Made by a program: the position numbers and the translations under genes. Below are positions 1-5,276 of a stretch of 9,945 nt of DNA, piece after piece. Numbering within the stretch: position 1 is the stretch's first letter; every line of letters starts with the position of its first letter. Source of the DNA: an uncultured Clostridia bacterium (GTDB lineage Bacteria; Bacillota; Clostridia; UMGS1810); assembly GCA_937959315.1 (NCBI GenBank), contig CALGRC010000217.1, positions 1-9,945 on the forward strand, written 5' to 3'. The notes under the pieces were generated by a model. The model had not been told where the DNA came from. It saw only the letters and a program-made list of their open reading frames with translations, and did not search any database.

Positions 1-957
1 CTGCGTCAGTACACGTACTTGGAACCATTTTCCTGCTCCGCGGAGCCCATGGATAAACACATCAAAATCTTGCGATCTGCTGCCTTGCCTGATACAGTCC
101 AGCGCATGCAGCAGCGTTTTTTTTAATTTACTTTCCAGCAAGGTGTTTTCAGACAGCCATTTGGTAAACCCAGGAATTTGCAGCGGGTAACCAAACAGCA
201 ACTGCCAGTTGCGGGAAAATACCATACTATCGTCAGCTATCTCCCACTGGAAGAATATATCATCCGTCTGGTTAACCAAAAGGGTATATTGCTCTTCGCT
301 CAACCGGAACCTTTCCCGCTCTGACTGTAACTCCGAATCAAAGTCCTGCAATTTTTTCTGCTGTTCCAACTCAATATAGACATGCCGAAATTGCGAAACC
401 GCAACAATGCCCGCAATCCCCGCAGCAATCACAATATTGACGCCTACACCCGCTGATTGATAGGGGAAGGTCAACAGCCAGTACAATAATACATTTGCTG
501 CGATATTGGAAATTGCTACAACTGGCTTGAGTAAAAACAACGCTGCATAACACAGCAAAAATGTAACCAGGACCAAAGCCTTCCCATCCTGCGCACTGAC
601 GGCATCATAGGCACTGAGCAATGTATTCCAGAGCAATGCCAGCCCAACAGCACTTACCTGCATATAGTATAGGAACCGGGTACGCCCGTTCTGCCACAAC
701 TGCAAAATCAAAACAGATGTTGCCAATACCAGCATGAACAGGTAAAAACCAAAATAAATCCTGTTGTTCACACTATGTAATCCCGACGCCGAAAAAAACA
801 ATACCCGCATGAGGTTGAATAACTCCGCAGCAATCCCCAGGATAGCAAGCGCCAATACCGCACCGCTGTTCCGGTTGACCGCACGCTGTAAATATGCAGC
901 TTTTAAATATGGCGGGATACGTAGCCTCCGTACAATCCCCCGGCTCCGCAATTCCAT
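1..957 (-). CDS. Membrane sensor protein with PAS domain (partial, 3' end outside window)
   Basis: The frame is open from ATG at 957 to the window edge, giving 319 residues with no stop. A TGA lies directly before the ATG, and AGGGGG sits 7 nt upstream. Residues about 32-190 hold roughly six hydrophobic segments. A charged, probably coiled-coil linker follows (about 194-220, rich in E, Q, K and R). Residues about 222-319 form a PAS fold with the typical run of 'YTLLVNQTDDIFFQWEI', then 'FSRNWQLLFGYP'. In Clostridia this PAS type commonly precedes GGDEF, EAL/HD-GYP or histidine-kinase output domains. The output domain lies beyond the window, so a c-di-GMP role is only a guess. The nearest upstream gene on the same strand is the tyrosine recombinase, across a 375-bp gap with an apparent invertible promoter. 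No consensus leftward promoter is visible in the present orientation. Confidence 0.85.
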   Translation of the reverse strand, partial: MELRSRGIVRRLRIPPYLKAAYLQRAVNRNSGAVLALAILGIAAELFNLMRVLFFSASGLHSVNNRIYFGFYLFMLVLATSVLILQLWQNGRTRFLYYMQVSAVGLALLWNTLLSAYDAVSAQDGKALVLVTFLLCYAALFLLKPVVAISNIAANVLLYWLLTFPYQSAGVGVNIVIAAGIAGIVAVSQFRHVYIELEQQKKLQDFDSELQSERERFRLSEEQYTLLVNQTDDIFFQWEIADDSMVFSRNWQLLFGYPLQIPGFTKWLSENTLLESKLKKTLLHALDCIRQGSRSQDFDVFIHGLRGAGKWFQVRVLTQ

Positions 958-1014
958 TCAAAAACCCCCTGTCCACAGATTGTTTGGCCTCTCAGACTCC
1001 GTTACCCCCGCTTC

Positions 1015-1040
1015 TACCACATAATGAGTATTATGTAGTA
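1015..1040 (+). repeat. Recombination site A (inverted copy) of a predicted invertible promoter
   Basis: A 26-bp dyad with 11-bp arms TACCACATAAT and ATTATGTAGTA (one mismatch) around a central GAGT. This arm-spacer-arm plan is that of tyrosine-recombinase core sites. Its reverse complement shares the 15-mer ATAATACTCATTATG with sites B and C, and 19 contiguous bases (ATAATACTCATTATGTGGT) with site C. The asymmetric centre reads GAGT here but ACTC in B and C, so A is inverted relative to both. It lies 58 bp upstream of the sensor gene's ATG. Confidence 0.85.
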
Positions 1041-1108
1041 CATACTTGCCGTTTTTTTCAGTAATTCGCTTTTTAAGCAGTCAAAAAATAAAAATATATC
1101 CAAACCGC

Positions 1109-1146
1109 ACTAAGCGAAAGCAAAATGTAAAACGCTTTGGCTTAGT
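1109..1146. other. Hairpin inside the invertible segment
   Basis: Arms ACTAAGCGAAAGC (1109-1121) and GCTTTGGCTTAGT (1134-1146) pair over 13 bp with one mismatch around a 12-nt A-rich loop. On the minus strand a T-rich stretch follows after about 8 nt, so it could weakly terminate leftward read-through from the recombinase gene. No T-run follows on the plus strand. It lies behind the promoter in either orientation, so an operator or insulator is equally possible. Confidence 0.5.
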
Positions 1147-1213
1147 TGTTATGCCCAATTCTACAGATCCGATTGTATACCAAAAAAACCGTTGTGAAAT
1201 TATCACGGAACGA

Positions 1214-1242
1214 TTGACAAGTATGCGTTTGTTCGTTATAAT
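1214..1242 (+). promoter_or_regulatory. Perfect sigma-A-type promoter within the invertible segment
   Basis: TTGACA at 1214-1219, a 17-nt spacer, and TATAAT at 1237-1242: both hexamers and spacing are consensus. The predicted start is near 1249, reading rightward through sites B and C into the antisense of the recombinase gene. Weak dyads (GTGA at 1194-1197 with TCAC at 1203-1206; AACGA/TCGTT straddling the spacer) could be operators. Confidence 0.85.
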
Positions 1243-1276
1243 ATCAATATGTGTTTCGGCATGACGTATGCCTGTT

Positions 1277-1302
1277 CACCATATAATACTCATTATGCAG
1301 TA
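1277..1302 (+). repeat. Recombination site B
   Basis: Arms CACCATATAAT (1277-1287) and ATTATGCAGTA (1292-1302) around ACTC (1288-1291). It shares the 20-mer ACCATATAATACTCATTATG with site C exactly, at a 32-bp offset and in the same orientation. It is inverted relative to site A. Its right arm deviates most from the arm consensus TACCACATAAT. Confidence 0.8.
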
Positions 1303-1308
1303 TCCGCT

Positions 1309-1334
1309 TACCATATAATACTCATTATGTGGTT
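1309..1334 (+). repeat. Recombination site C, overlapping the recombinase stop codon
   Basis: Arms TACCATATAAT (1309-1319) and ATTATGTGGTT (1324-1334) around ACTC (1320-1323). Its last two bases are part of the recombinase stop codon (1333-1335). It is the copy most like site A: 25 positions match with two mismatches after reverse complementation. B and C are direct repeats, so recombination between them would delete 32 bp, whereas A with B or C would invert. Confidence 0.8.
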
Positions 1335-2181
1335 AACACCGCAGCAATCCCAATTTTTGAATCTGTTGCCGGTGGATTTCCCCGTTTTCCATGGTATAAA
1401 TCCGGGTGGTATTGACACTTGAATGCCCCAAAATATCCGCTAGGCGTACAATGTCTTTTTGCAACGTATAGTAAGTCCGTGCAAACAAATGCCGCAGATT
1501 ATGCGGAAATACCTTTTCCTTTTGTACACCGGCTGCCTGACACAGCCGTTTCATATCTGCCCAGATGTTACTCCGATCCAATGGTTTTCCAGACCGGCTG
1601 ATAAAAATACTTCCGCCAATAATCCCCTGCTGCCTGGCATACTGCGTTAACAGGCGGCACAATTGCTTCGGCAAAATTACCACCCGCATCTTGCCTTTAC
1701 AGCGGATATCCGCACGGCCGGTTCTTGCTGCCTCTACGGTAATAAACCGGTGCTCGGATACCCGGATACCTGTAGCACAAATGGTCTGCATCAAATAATA
1801 TAGTCGTTTGCTTTTTTGCTGCTTAGCAGCCGTCAGCAGGCGTTGGTATTCGCCTTTGGTCAGTTCCTTTTCACTTGCTGCAAATAGCTGCCGCTGTATT
1901 TTAAGCGTTTTCACCCTACAGGAAAACCATTCTAAGTAGGTAAAAAAGCTGTTTAATGCCGACAGCACAGAATTAACACTAGCGGGCGCATGATGCTCCA
2001 TCAAATACTGTTTGTAAGCCAGCACCGCCGTTTTATCCACAGGCCGGCCGTCCATCCAGGCCTGGAACCCCGCCACATCGCGCAGATATTTTTCCTGTGT
2101 CAGCGGCGCCTTTTCTTCTTCCATTAAATACATCCGGTATTGCGCAATCTTTTCATCTGTCACCGTATACAATTCCTTCAT
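1333..2181 (-). CDS. Tyrosine recombinase (predicted DNA invertase)
   Basis: A complete 282-residue tyrosine recombinase of Xer/integrase size. Residues about 8-90 are the SAM-like core-binding domain; about 105-282 are the catalytic domain. The catalytic set is intact: R140 (ATGIRVSE), K162 (CKGKMR), H227 and R230 (HNLRH), H253 (LGHSSV) and Y262 (RIYT). No phage or conjugation genes flank it. Its stop codon overlaps one of three dyad sites, so the likely job is inverting the neighbouring promoter segment, as RecV-type enzymes do. Choice of start is uncertain: AAAGGAG directly abuts the ATG at 2181 with no spacing, whereas a TTG at 2172 (codon 4) would be 9 nt downstream of it. Upstream, a terminator separates it from the XRE gene; no clear promoter is visible. 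A Xer or integrative-element integrase role is the alternative. Confidence 0.9.
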   Translation of the reverse strand: MKELYTVTDEKIAQYRMYLMEEEKAPLTQEKYLRDVAGFQAWMDGRPVDKTAVLAYKQYLMEHHAPASVNSVLSALNSFFTYLEWFSCRVKTLKIQRQLFAASEKELTKGEYQRLLTAAKQQKSKRLYYLMQTICATGIRVSEHRFITVEAARTGRADIRCKGKMRVVILPKQLCRLLTQYARQQGIIGGSIFISRSGKPLDRSNIWADMKRLCQAAGVQKEKVFPHNLRHLFARTYYTLQKDIVRLADILGHSSVNTTRIYTMENGEIHRQQIQKLGLLRC

Positions 2182-2251
2182 CTCCTTTAATAGTAGTATG
2201 TCCAGTTTACCATGCTGCTATCAGGAGTTTATCAATTGCATTTAAAAAATG

Positions 2252-2300
2252 CTAGATAATAACAACCCCCCGCAAAAGGCGGGGGGTTGTTATTATCTAG
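2252..2300 (-). terminator. Perfect 22-bp hairpin terminator after the XRE gene
   Basis: Arms 2252-2273 and 2279-2300 are exact reverse complements with a 5-nt loop. The GC-rich core (CCCCCCGC) is flanked by A/T-rich outer stem, giving a U-rich tail when read leftward, and the TAG stop of the XRE gene lies inside the stem. The gap 2182-2251 between it and the recombinase holds no other feature I can support. Confidence 0.85.
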
Positions 2301-2623
2301 CTCCGGCTCCGATTAGATATAAATGCATTGCTCATCTGCATAATGGCTTCCCGTTCATTCCGTTCTAAAATATCATACATGCGCAGCCATTCTTTTTGCC
2401 CATCAGTCAAATCCGGCAAATCCATAGTGGGAGACAAAAATTGCTCCAATGGCATATCAAACGCACTACTAATAGCCTCAAGCGTCGGCAATGTTGGCAA
2501 ATTATTATTGCGGTACAAAGAAGAAATGGTAGACTGTGCAACGCCAGAGCGCTTGGACAATTCATATTCACTCCAGTTGCGGCCCTGACGCAGCTGTGTA
2601 ATCCGTTCCAATACATCAATCAT
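2297..2623 (-). CDS. XRE-family helix-turn-helix regulator
   Basis: A 108-residue DNA-binding protein. Residues about 6-63 form a Cro/CI-type five-helix fold: 'ITQLRQGRNWSEYELSKRSG' then 'AQSTISSLYRNNNLP' as the turn and recognition helix, and 'LEAISSAFDMPLEQFL' as the last helices. The C-terminal 40 residues contain a charged helix (QKEWLRMYDILERNEREAI), probably for dimerisation. GGAGG lies 10 nt before the ATG. Such stand-alone small XRE proteins typically repress their own and adjacent promoters. The divergent TVP38-type gene, whose predicted promoter overlaps a palindrome (2653-2663), is the obvious candidate target. No toxin partner or phage gene is adjacent. A role in controlling the recombinase downstream is possible but a terminator separates them. 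Confidence 0.85.
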   Translation of the reverse strand: MIDVLERITQLRQGRNWSEYELSKRSGVAQSTISSLYRNNNLPTLPTLEAISSAFDMPLEQFLSPTMDLPDLTDGQKEWLRMYDILERNEREAIMQMSNAFISNRSRS

Positions 2624-2652
2624 ATGTAAAACACCTCCAACTAATGTATTTA

Positions 2653-2663
2653 TTGTATTACAA
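2653..2663. promoter_or_regulatory. Palindromic candidate operator for the XRE regulator
   Basis: TTGTATTACAA is an 11-bp palindrome with a central T. Copies of AATGTATT flank it in inverted orientation at 2643-2650 and 2699-2706. It overlaps the -35 of the predicted rightward promoter and sits in the XRE gene's leader. Assignment to the XRE protein is inference from position. Confidence 0.4.
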
Positions 2664-2687
2664 ATAGCTTTCCTCCGTTACTATAAA
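2658..2687 (+). promoter_or_regulatory. Candidate promoter for the TVP38-type gene
   Basis: TTACAA at 2658-2663, an 18-nt spacer and TATAAA at 2682-2687. The predicted start is near 2694, giving a leader of about 150 nt to the preferred TTG start at 2844. The -35 overlaps the TTGTATTACAA palindrome. Confidence 0.4.
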
Positions 2688-2693
2688 TACCCG

Positions 2694-2724
2694 ATTATAA
2701 TACATTGTTTTTCCGTATTCTCAA
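2694..2724 (-). promoter_or_regulatory. Candidate promoter for the XRE gene
   Basis: Reading leftward: TTGAGA (2724-2719), a 19-nt spacer and TATAAT (2699-2694). The long spacer makes this moderate. It faces and partly overlaps the rightward candidate promoter, so the two could exclude each other. Confidence 0.4.
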
Positions 2725-2843
2725 GCGCTAAGCCGGAAGTGGTTTTATCACAGATTTTTCAAATATTTCATATTTTCTACAGCGTTTTTTTAGAATTTCC
2801 AGATATACTATCCATAACGACGTTGTCGAAAGGATGCGATTTT

Positions 2844-3785
2844 TTGTCTGTAAAAAATTACACTACAGCGAAAACAGTTAGCAAAACCGCCCTCCAAAAG
2901 CCGAAAAAAATCAGCAGTATTCTAATACTGACGGCATTGATATGCAGCAGTCTGATATTGGCATGCGTAATTTGGAAGCCCCTTGTCAGCATGGTCAGCC
3001 ATCCGCAGCAATTACAAAGCTGGGCGCAGTCTCCGTTTGGCCCGCTGATTCTTATTGGCATCCGTACAGTACAAACCATCCTGACGGTATTACCCGCTGA
3101 AGCGGTTGAAATTGGCGCTGGATATGCTTTTGGGCCTCTCTGGGGATTGGTATGGTGCATTATCGGCTCAGCAGCCGGCTCTGTAATTATCTACTATTTC
3201 ACCCGGCTCTTTGGAATACGGCTGGTCAGCCGCTTGATTCCCATAAACAAATTAGCCGCACTTCCTATTTTTATAAATACAAGGCGGCGTAATTTACTTG
3301 TATTTCTTATATTCCTTATCCCTGGTACTCCAAAAGACACGTTAACATACCTTATTGGGTTAACGCCAATCCGGCTTCCGGCTTTTTTAATATTATCTTC
3401 TATTGCGCGCCTCCCATCCATTATCACCTCAACCATCAGCGGTGCTGCACTAGGAAATCAAAATTATATATCCGCAGGTATTATTCTTGGTATTACAGCA
3501 ATCCTCGGCCTTACCGGGATATTTTTCTACCGTCATATATTAAAAAAGGGAAAATCAAAGGGTATGAAAATAAATAAGCCGGTAAAAGATAAAAGCGAGG
3601 TGATAAAAATGGCAAAAAACTATCCAGACCTCTATACACTTATGGAGGAAGATGCACAAGCGCAACAATATTTTTCTACACTGCCCGATTATGTACAAGA
3701 GCAAATCAGTACACGGGCAGGGCATGTAAATTCCATTGAAAGTTTGAAGGATTACGCAGAGAATTTATTGCGTGGAGATGATTAA
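2844..3785 (+). CDS. TVP38/TMEM64 (DedA-superfamily) membrane protein with C-terminal soluble domain
   Basis: The open frame begins at ATG 2739, but TTG at 2844 is preferred: AAAGGA lies 9 nt before it, and the first 35 residues of the longer form look uninformative. From the TTG it has 313 residues. Segment about 23-48 is a membrane helix. Residues about 64-230 form the VTT domain, with 'GAGYAFGPLWGLVWCIIGSA' near 91-110 and the family's 'PGTPKDTLTYLIGLTP' near 160-175, then further helices to about 230. Members are integral membrane proteins linked to lipid scrambling or transport in other organisms; the substrate here is unknown. After a Lys-rich linker (231-255) comes a 58-residue acidic soluble domain that resembles a stand-alone clostridial small protein and has its own start signals. 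The divergent XRE gene may regulate it. A terminator follows immediately. Confidence 0.85.
   Translation: MSVKNYTTAKTVSKTALQKPKKISSILILTALICSSLILACVIWKPLVSMVSHPQQLQSWAQSPFGPLILIGIRTVQTILTVLPAEAVEIGAGYAFGPLWGLVWCIIGSAAGSVIIYYFTRLFGIRLVSRLIPINKLAALPIFINTRRRNLLVFLIFLIPGTPKDTLTYLIGLTPIRLPAFLILSSIARLPSIITSTISGAALGNQNYISAGIILGITAILGLTGIFFYRHILKKGKSKGMKINKPVKDKSEVIKMAKNYPDLYTLMEEDAQAQQYFSTLPDYVQEQISTRAGHVNSIESLKDYAENLLRGDD
3609..3785 (+). CDS. Nested small acidic protein, possible internal translation start
   Basis: In the same frame as the TVP38-type protein, ATG 3609 is preceded by AGGTGA with a 5-nt gap, a good ribosome site for an internal codon. The product would be 58 residues beginning 'MAKNYPDLYTLMEEDAQAQQ' and ending 'LKDYAENLLRGDD', with no signal peptide or membrane segment. 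I recall similar stand-alone small proteins of unknown function in Clostridia, but cannot confirm by search. Either the two genes have fused, or the small protein is also made separately by internal initiation. Confidence 0.45.
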   Translation: MAKNYPDLYTLMEEDAQAQQYFSTLPDYVQEQISTRAGHVNSIESLKDYAENLLRGDD

Positions 3786-3791
3786 ATTGGG

Positions 3792-3825
3792 AGAGCTTTT
3801 CCATTCAAGGAAAAGCTCTTTTTTT
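3792..3825 (+). terminator. Rho-independent terminator after the TVP38-type gene
   Basis: An 11-bp perfect stem, AGAGCTTTTCC (3792-3802) with GGAAAAGCTCT (3809-3819), a 6-nt loop and a run of seven or more T. It starts 6 nt after the stop codon. Confidence 0.9.
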
Positions 3826-3834
3826 GTTTTTTAC

Positions 3835-3864
3835 TTGACAGAATACAGTAAAATATATTATAAT
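3835..3864 (+). promoter_or_regulatory. Strong promoter of the tRNA-Pro gene
   Basis: TTGACA at 3835-3840, an 18-nt spacer and TATAAT at 3859-3864. The predicted start is near 3871, 5 nt before the mature tRNA 5' end. A very A+T-rich spacer and upstream T-run add strength, as usual for stable RNA genes. Confidence 0.85.
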
Positions 3865-3875
3865 ATAAAAGTTGC

Positions 3876-3948
3876 CGGGGTGTAGCGCAGCTGGTAGCGC
3901 ACATGACTGGGGGTCATGGGGCCGCAGGTTCAAGTCCTGTCACTCCGA
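3876..3948 (+). tRNA. tRNA-Pro, anticodon GGG
   Basis: A 73-nt cloverleaf. The acceptor arms CGGGGTG (3876-3882) and CACTCCG (3941-3947) pair with one G-U, and discriminator A is at 3948. The D stem is GCGC/GCGC. The anticodon stem is CATGA/TCATG (3902-3906, 3914-3918) around loop CTGGGGG with anticodon GGG at 3909-3911. The T arm is GCAGG-TTCAAGT-CCTGT. No CCA is encoded (TAA follows), so CCA must be added after transcription. It reads codon CCC and, by wobble, CCU. It is a single-gene unit with its own promoter and terminator. Confidence 0.95.
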
Positions 3949-3955
3949 TAAAAAG

Positions 3956-3994
3956 AAAACAGGACAGGCTCTTCTGCAGCCTGTCCTGTTTTTC
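3956..3994. terminator. Bidirectional terminator between tRNA-Pro and the oxidoreductase gene
   Basis: A 15-bp stem (3956-3970 with 3978-3992) with a 7-nt loop CTTCTGC. On the plus strand the stem runs into TTTTT after the tRNA; on the minus strand it ends in a T-rich tail (TTTTCTTTTTATC) after the oxidoreductase stop at 4008. It serves both convergent units. Confidence 0.9.
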
Positions 3995-4007
3995 TGTTAT
4001 TTATGAA

Positions 4008-5171
4008 TTAATATTCCGGGATTTTAATTTCAATTTCTCTGCCTAGCTTGCTGGATTTTAAAATACCATCAATAATAGCCTGATTGTAAATAATCTGGCT
4101 GGACGGTACCGGCGGTTCGCCGCCTTCCTTCACAGCATCCAGGAATGAGCGGATTTTCTTATAAAACAAATCGTCAAAGTCGTCCTTCAAAATCGGAACA
4201 GTTGTTTGAGTCGGCTCGCCTGCAACATCATGATAAATGGTCATCGGGCCACCAACAGAGCCATTCCAGCAATCGGTAGACGGAATGCGCAGGCCGCCTT
4301 TTTTACCCATGATAATGGTGTCGCCCGGCGTATCCAAATGCATATCCCATGCAATACGGAAATCCAAGATAATACCGCCTTCCAGACGGATAAACGCTGC
4401 GGCAAAATCATCTACACTAAATACATCTGCATATTCCGGATGGTTTTTATAGGTCGCCGGATTCTTTCCGAAGAAATCAGAACGATAACCCGTAACCGTC
4501 AACGGCTTTGGATAACCGATAGCATTCAGCACCATATCCAGCGAATAGCAACCGATATCGCCCAGTGCACCGATACCCGCAGTTTTATCTTCAATGAAGC
4601 TGGTGCCAAACGGTGTCGGAATACCCTTACGGCGTCCGCCGCCTGTCTGTATGTAATAGATTTCCCCAAGCTCGCCGGATTCCACAATCCGTTTAATCAT
4701 CTGCATATTGGCGTCCAGCCGCGGCTGGAACCCAATAGACAGCAACCGGCCAGTCTCCTTTTCCACCTTGCAGATCTCTGCCGCTTCCTCAATGGTAACG
4801 CACATGGGCTTTTCCAGCAGCACATCCACACCCTTCTGCATGGCGTAAATTGCACACTCCGCATGGGTGCGGTTATAGGTGCACACGCTTACAGCATCCA
4901 GCTTTTCTGCATCCAGCATGGATTTGTGGTCTGGATAGCAACGTACCCCTTCCACTTCCCATTTTTTGAAAAACGCTTCTGCTTTTCCTGGTACCAAATC
5001 TGCACCCGCGACAATTTCTACATCCGGCATCTGCTTATAGCAGTTGATATGTGCATCTGCAATCCAACCGGTACCAATGATACCCACCTTCAATTTTTTG
5101 GAGGTGTCAATCACTTTATGCTCTTGGTTTTCTTTGAATTGATCCATGATAGCCTTGTTATCAGTCGCCAT
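4008..5171 (-). CDS. Gfo/Idh/MocA-family NAD(P)-dependent sugar/inositol-type oxidoreductase
   Basis: A 387-residue cytoplasmic oxidoreductase of normal family length. The N-terminal Rossmann fold begins near residue 28 (VGIIGTGWIADAH, the GxGxxA dinucleotide site). The family's catalytic EKP is E120-K121-P122 ('LLEKPMCVT'), and the second motif D-x-G-x-Y is D205-Y209 ('GALGDIGCYSLD'). The C-terminal part is the alpha/beta substrate domain. A charged, Met/Lys-containing extension of about 26 residues precedes the fold. Substrate cannot be read from sequence: members oxidise glucose, inositol, scyllo-inositol or sugar acids. AGGAGG lies 7 nt before the ATG. A promoter and a tandem repeat lie upstream, so it is probably transcribed alone and regulated separately from the hydrogenase gene. 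Nearness to beta-glucuronidase makes a sugar-acid role attractive but unproven. Confidence 0.9.
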   Translation of the reverse strand: MATDNKAIMDQFKENQEHKVIDTSKKLKVGIIGTGWIADAHINCYKQMPDVEIVAGADLVPGKAEAFFKKWEVEGVRCYPDHKSMLDAEKLDAVSVCTYNRTHAECAIYAMQKGVDVLLEKPMCVTIEEAAEICKVEKETGRLLSIGFQPRLDANMQMIKRIVESGELGEIYYIQTGGGRRKGIPTPFGTSFIEDKTAGIGALGDIGCYSLDMVLNAIGYPKPLTVTGYRSDFFGKNPATYKNHPEYADVFSVDDFAAAFIRLEGGIILDFRIAWDMHLDTPGDTIIMGKKGGLRIPSTDCWNGSVGGPMTIYHDVAGEPTQTTVPILKDDFDDLFYKKIRSFLDAVKEGGEPPVPSSQIIYNQAIIDGILKSSKLGREIEIKIPEY

Positions 5172-5195
5172 TGTCTTTCCTCCTGTTTTTGTTTT

Positions 5196-5224
5196 ATTTT
5201 ATATCAATTTTGTTCTTCCGTCAA
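5196..5224 (-). promoter_or_regulatory. Candidate promoter of the oxidoreductase gene
   Basis: Reading leftward: TTGACG (5224-5219), a 17-nt spacer and TAAAAT (5201-5196); TATAAA at 5203-5198 with a 15-nt spacer is an alternative. The start would be about 20 nt before the ATG region. A tandem repeat lies 5 bp upstream of the -35. Confidence 0.55.
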
Positions 5225-5229
5225 TCCTT

Positions 5230-5269
5230 AAAACTTCAACTATTTCAGGAAAAACTTAAATTGTTTCAG
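5230..5269 (-). repeat. Tandem 19-bp direct repeat upstream of the oxidoreductase promoter
   Basis: On the minus strand, CTGAAACAATTTAAGTTTT (5269-5251) and CTGAAATAGTTGAAGTTTT (5248-5230) match at 16 of 19 positions with a 21-bp period, two helical turns. The inner copy ends 5 bp from the -35 hexamer, the placement of activator sites next to RNA polymerase. Confidence 0.6.
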
Positions 5270-5276
5270 ATTACCG

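Larger units (their letters stand above)
1041..1276. other. Predicted invertible promoter segment, shown in OFF orientation
   Basis: This is the stretch between inverted sites A and B. It is A+T-rich, with no convincing gene and one strong rightward promoter (1214-1242). Inversion between the site centres (1027.5 and 1289.5) maps each base x to 2317-x. That would place the -10 at 1075-1080 facing left, with transcription starting near 1068, about 110 nt before the sensor's ATG at 957. A-C inversion would give a leader about 32 nt longer. As drawn, the promoter faces the recombinase 3' end instead. Known parallels are the invertible promoters of Clostridioides difficile and Bacteroides. Inversion itself is not observable here. 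Confidence 0.7.

Noticed and set aside
1109..1146. Strong terminator reading
   Set aside because: The T-rich stretch is about 8 nt from the stem on the minus strand and absent on the plus strand, so only a generic hairpin is called.
1046..1264. 72-residue open frame inside the invertible segment
   Set aside because: No convincing ribosome site or domain; it spans the hairpin and the promoter and ends near it. Chance frame in A+T-rich DNA.
1015..2181. Insertion sequence or integrated mobile element
   Set aside because: The dyad sites resemble recombinase cores, lie only on one side of the recombinase gene, and no target duplication, cargo or phage genes are present.
3876..3948. tRNA-Pro as an integration site for a mobile element
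   Set aside because: No duplicate of the tRNA 3' end is visible in the window, and the recombinase lies about 1.7 kb away with unrelated sites next to it.
4206..5231. 341-residue plus-strand open frame
   Set aside because: Antisense shadow of the Gfo/Idh/MocA gene, which has clear motifs, a ribosome site and terminator; the shadow is rich in Cys, His and Arg with no recognisable fold.
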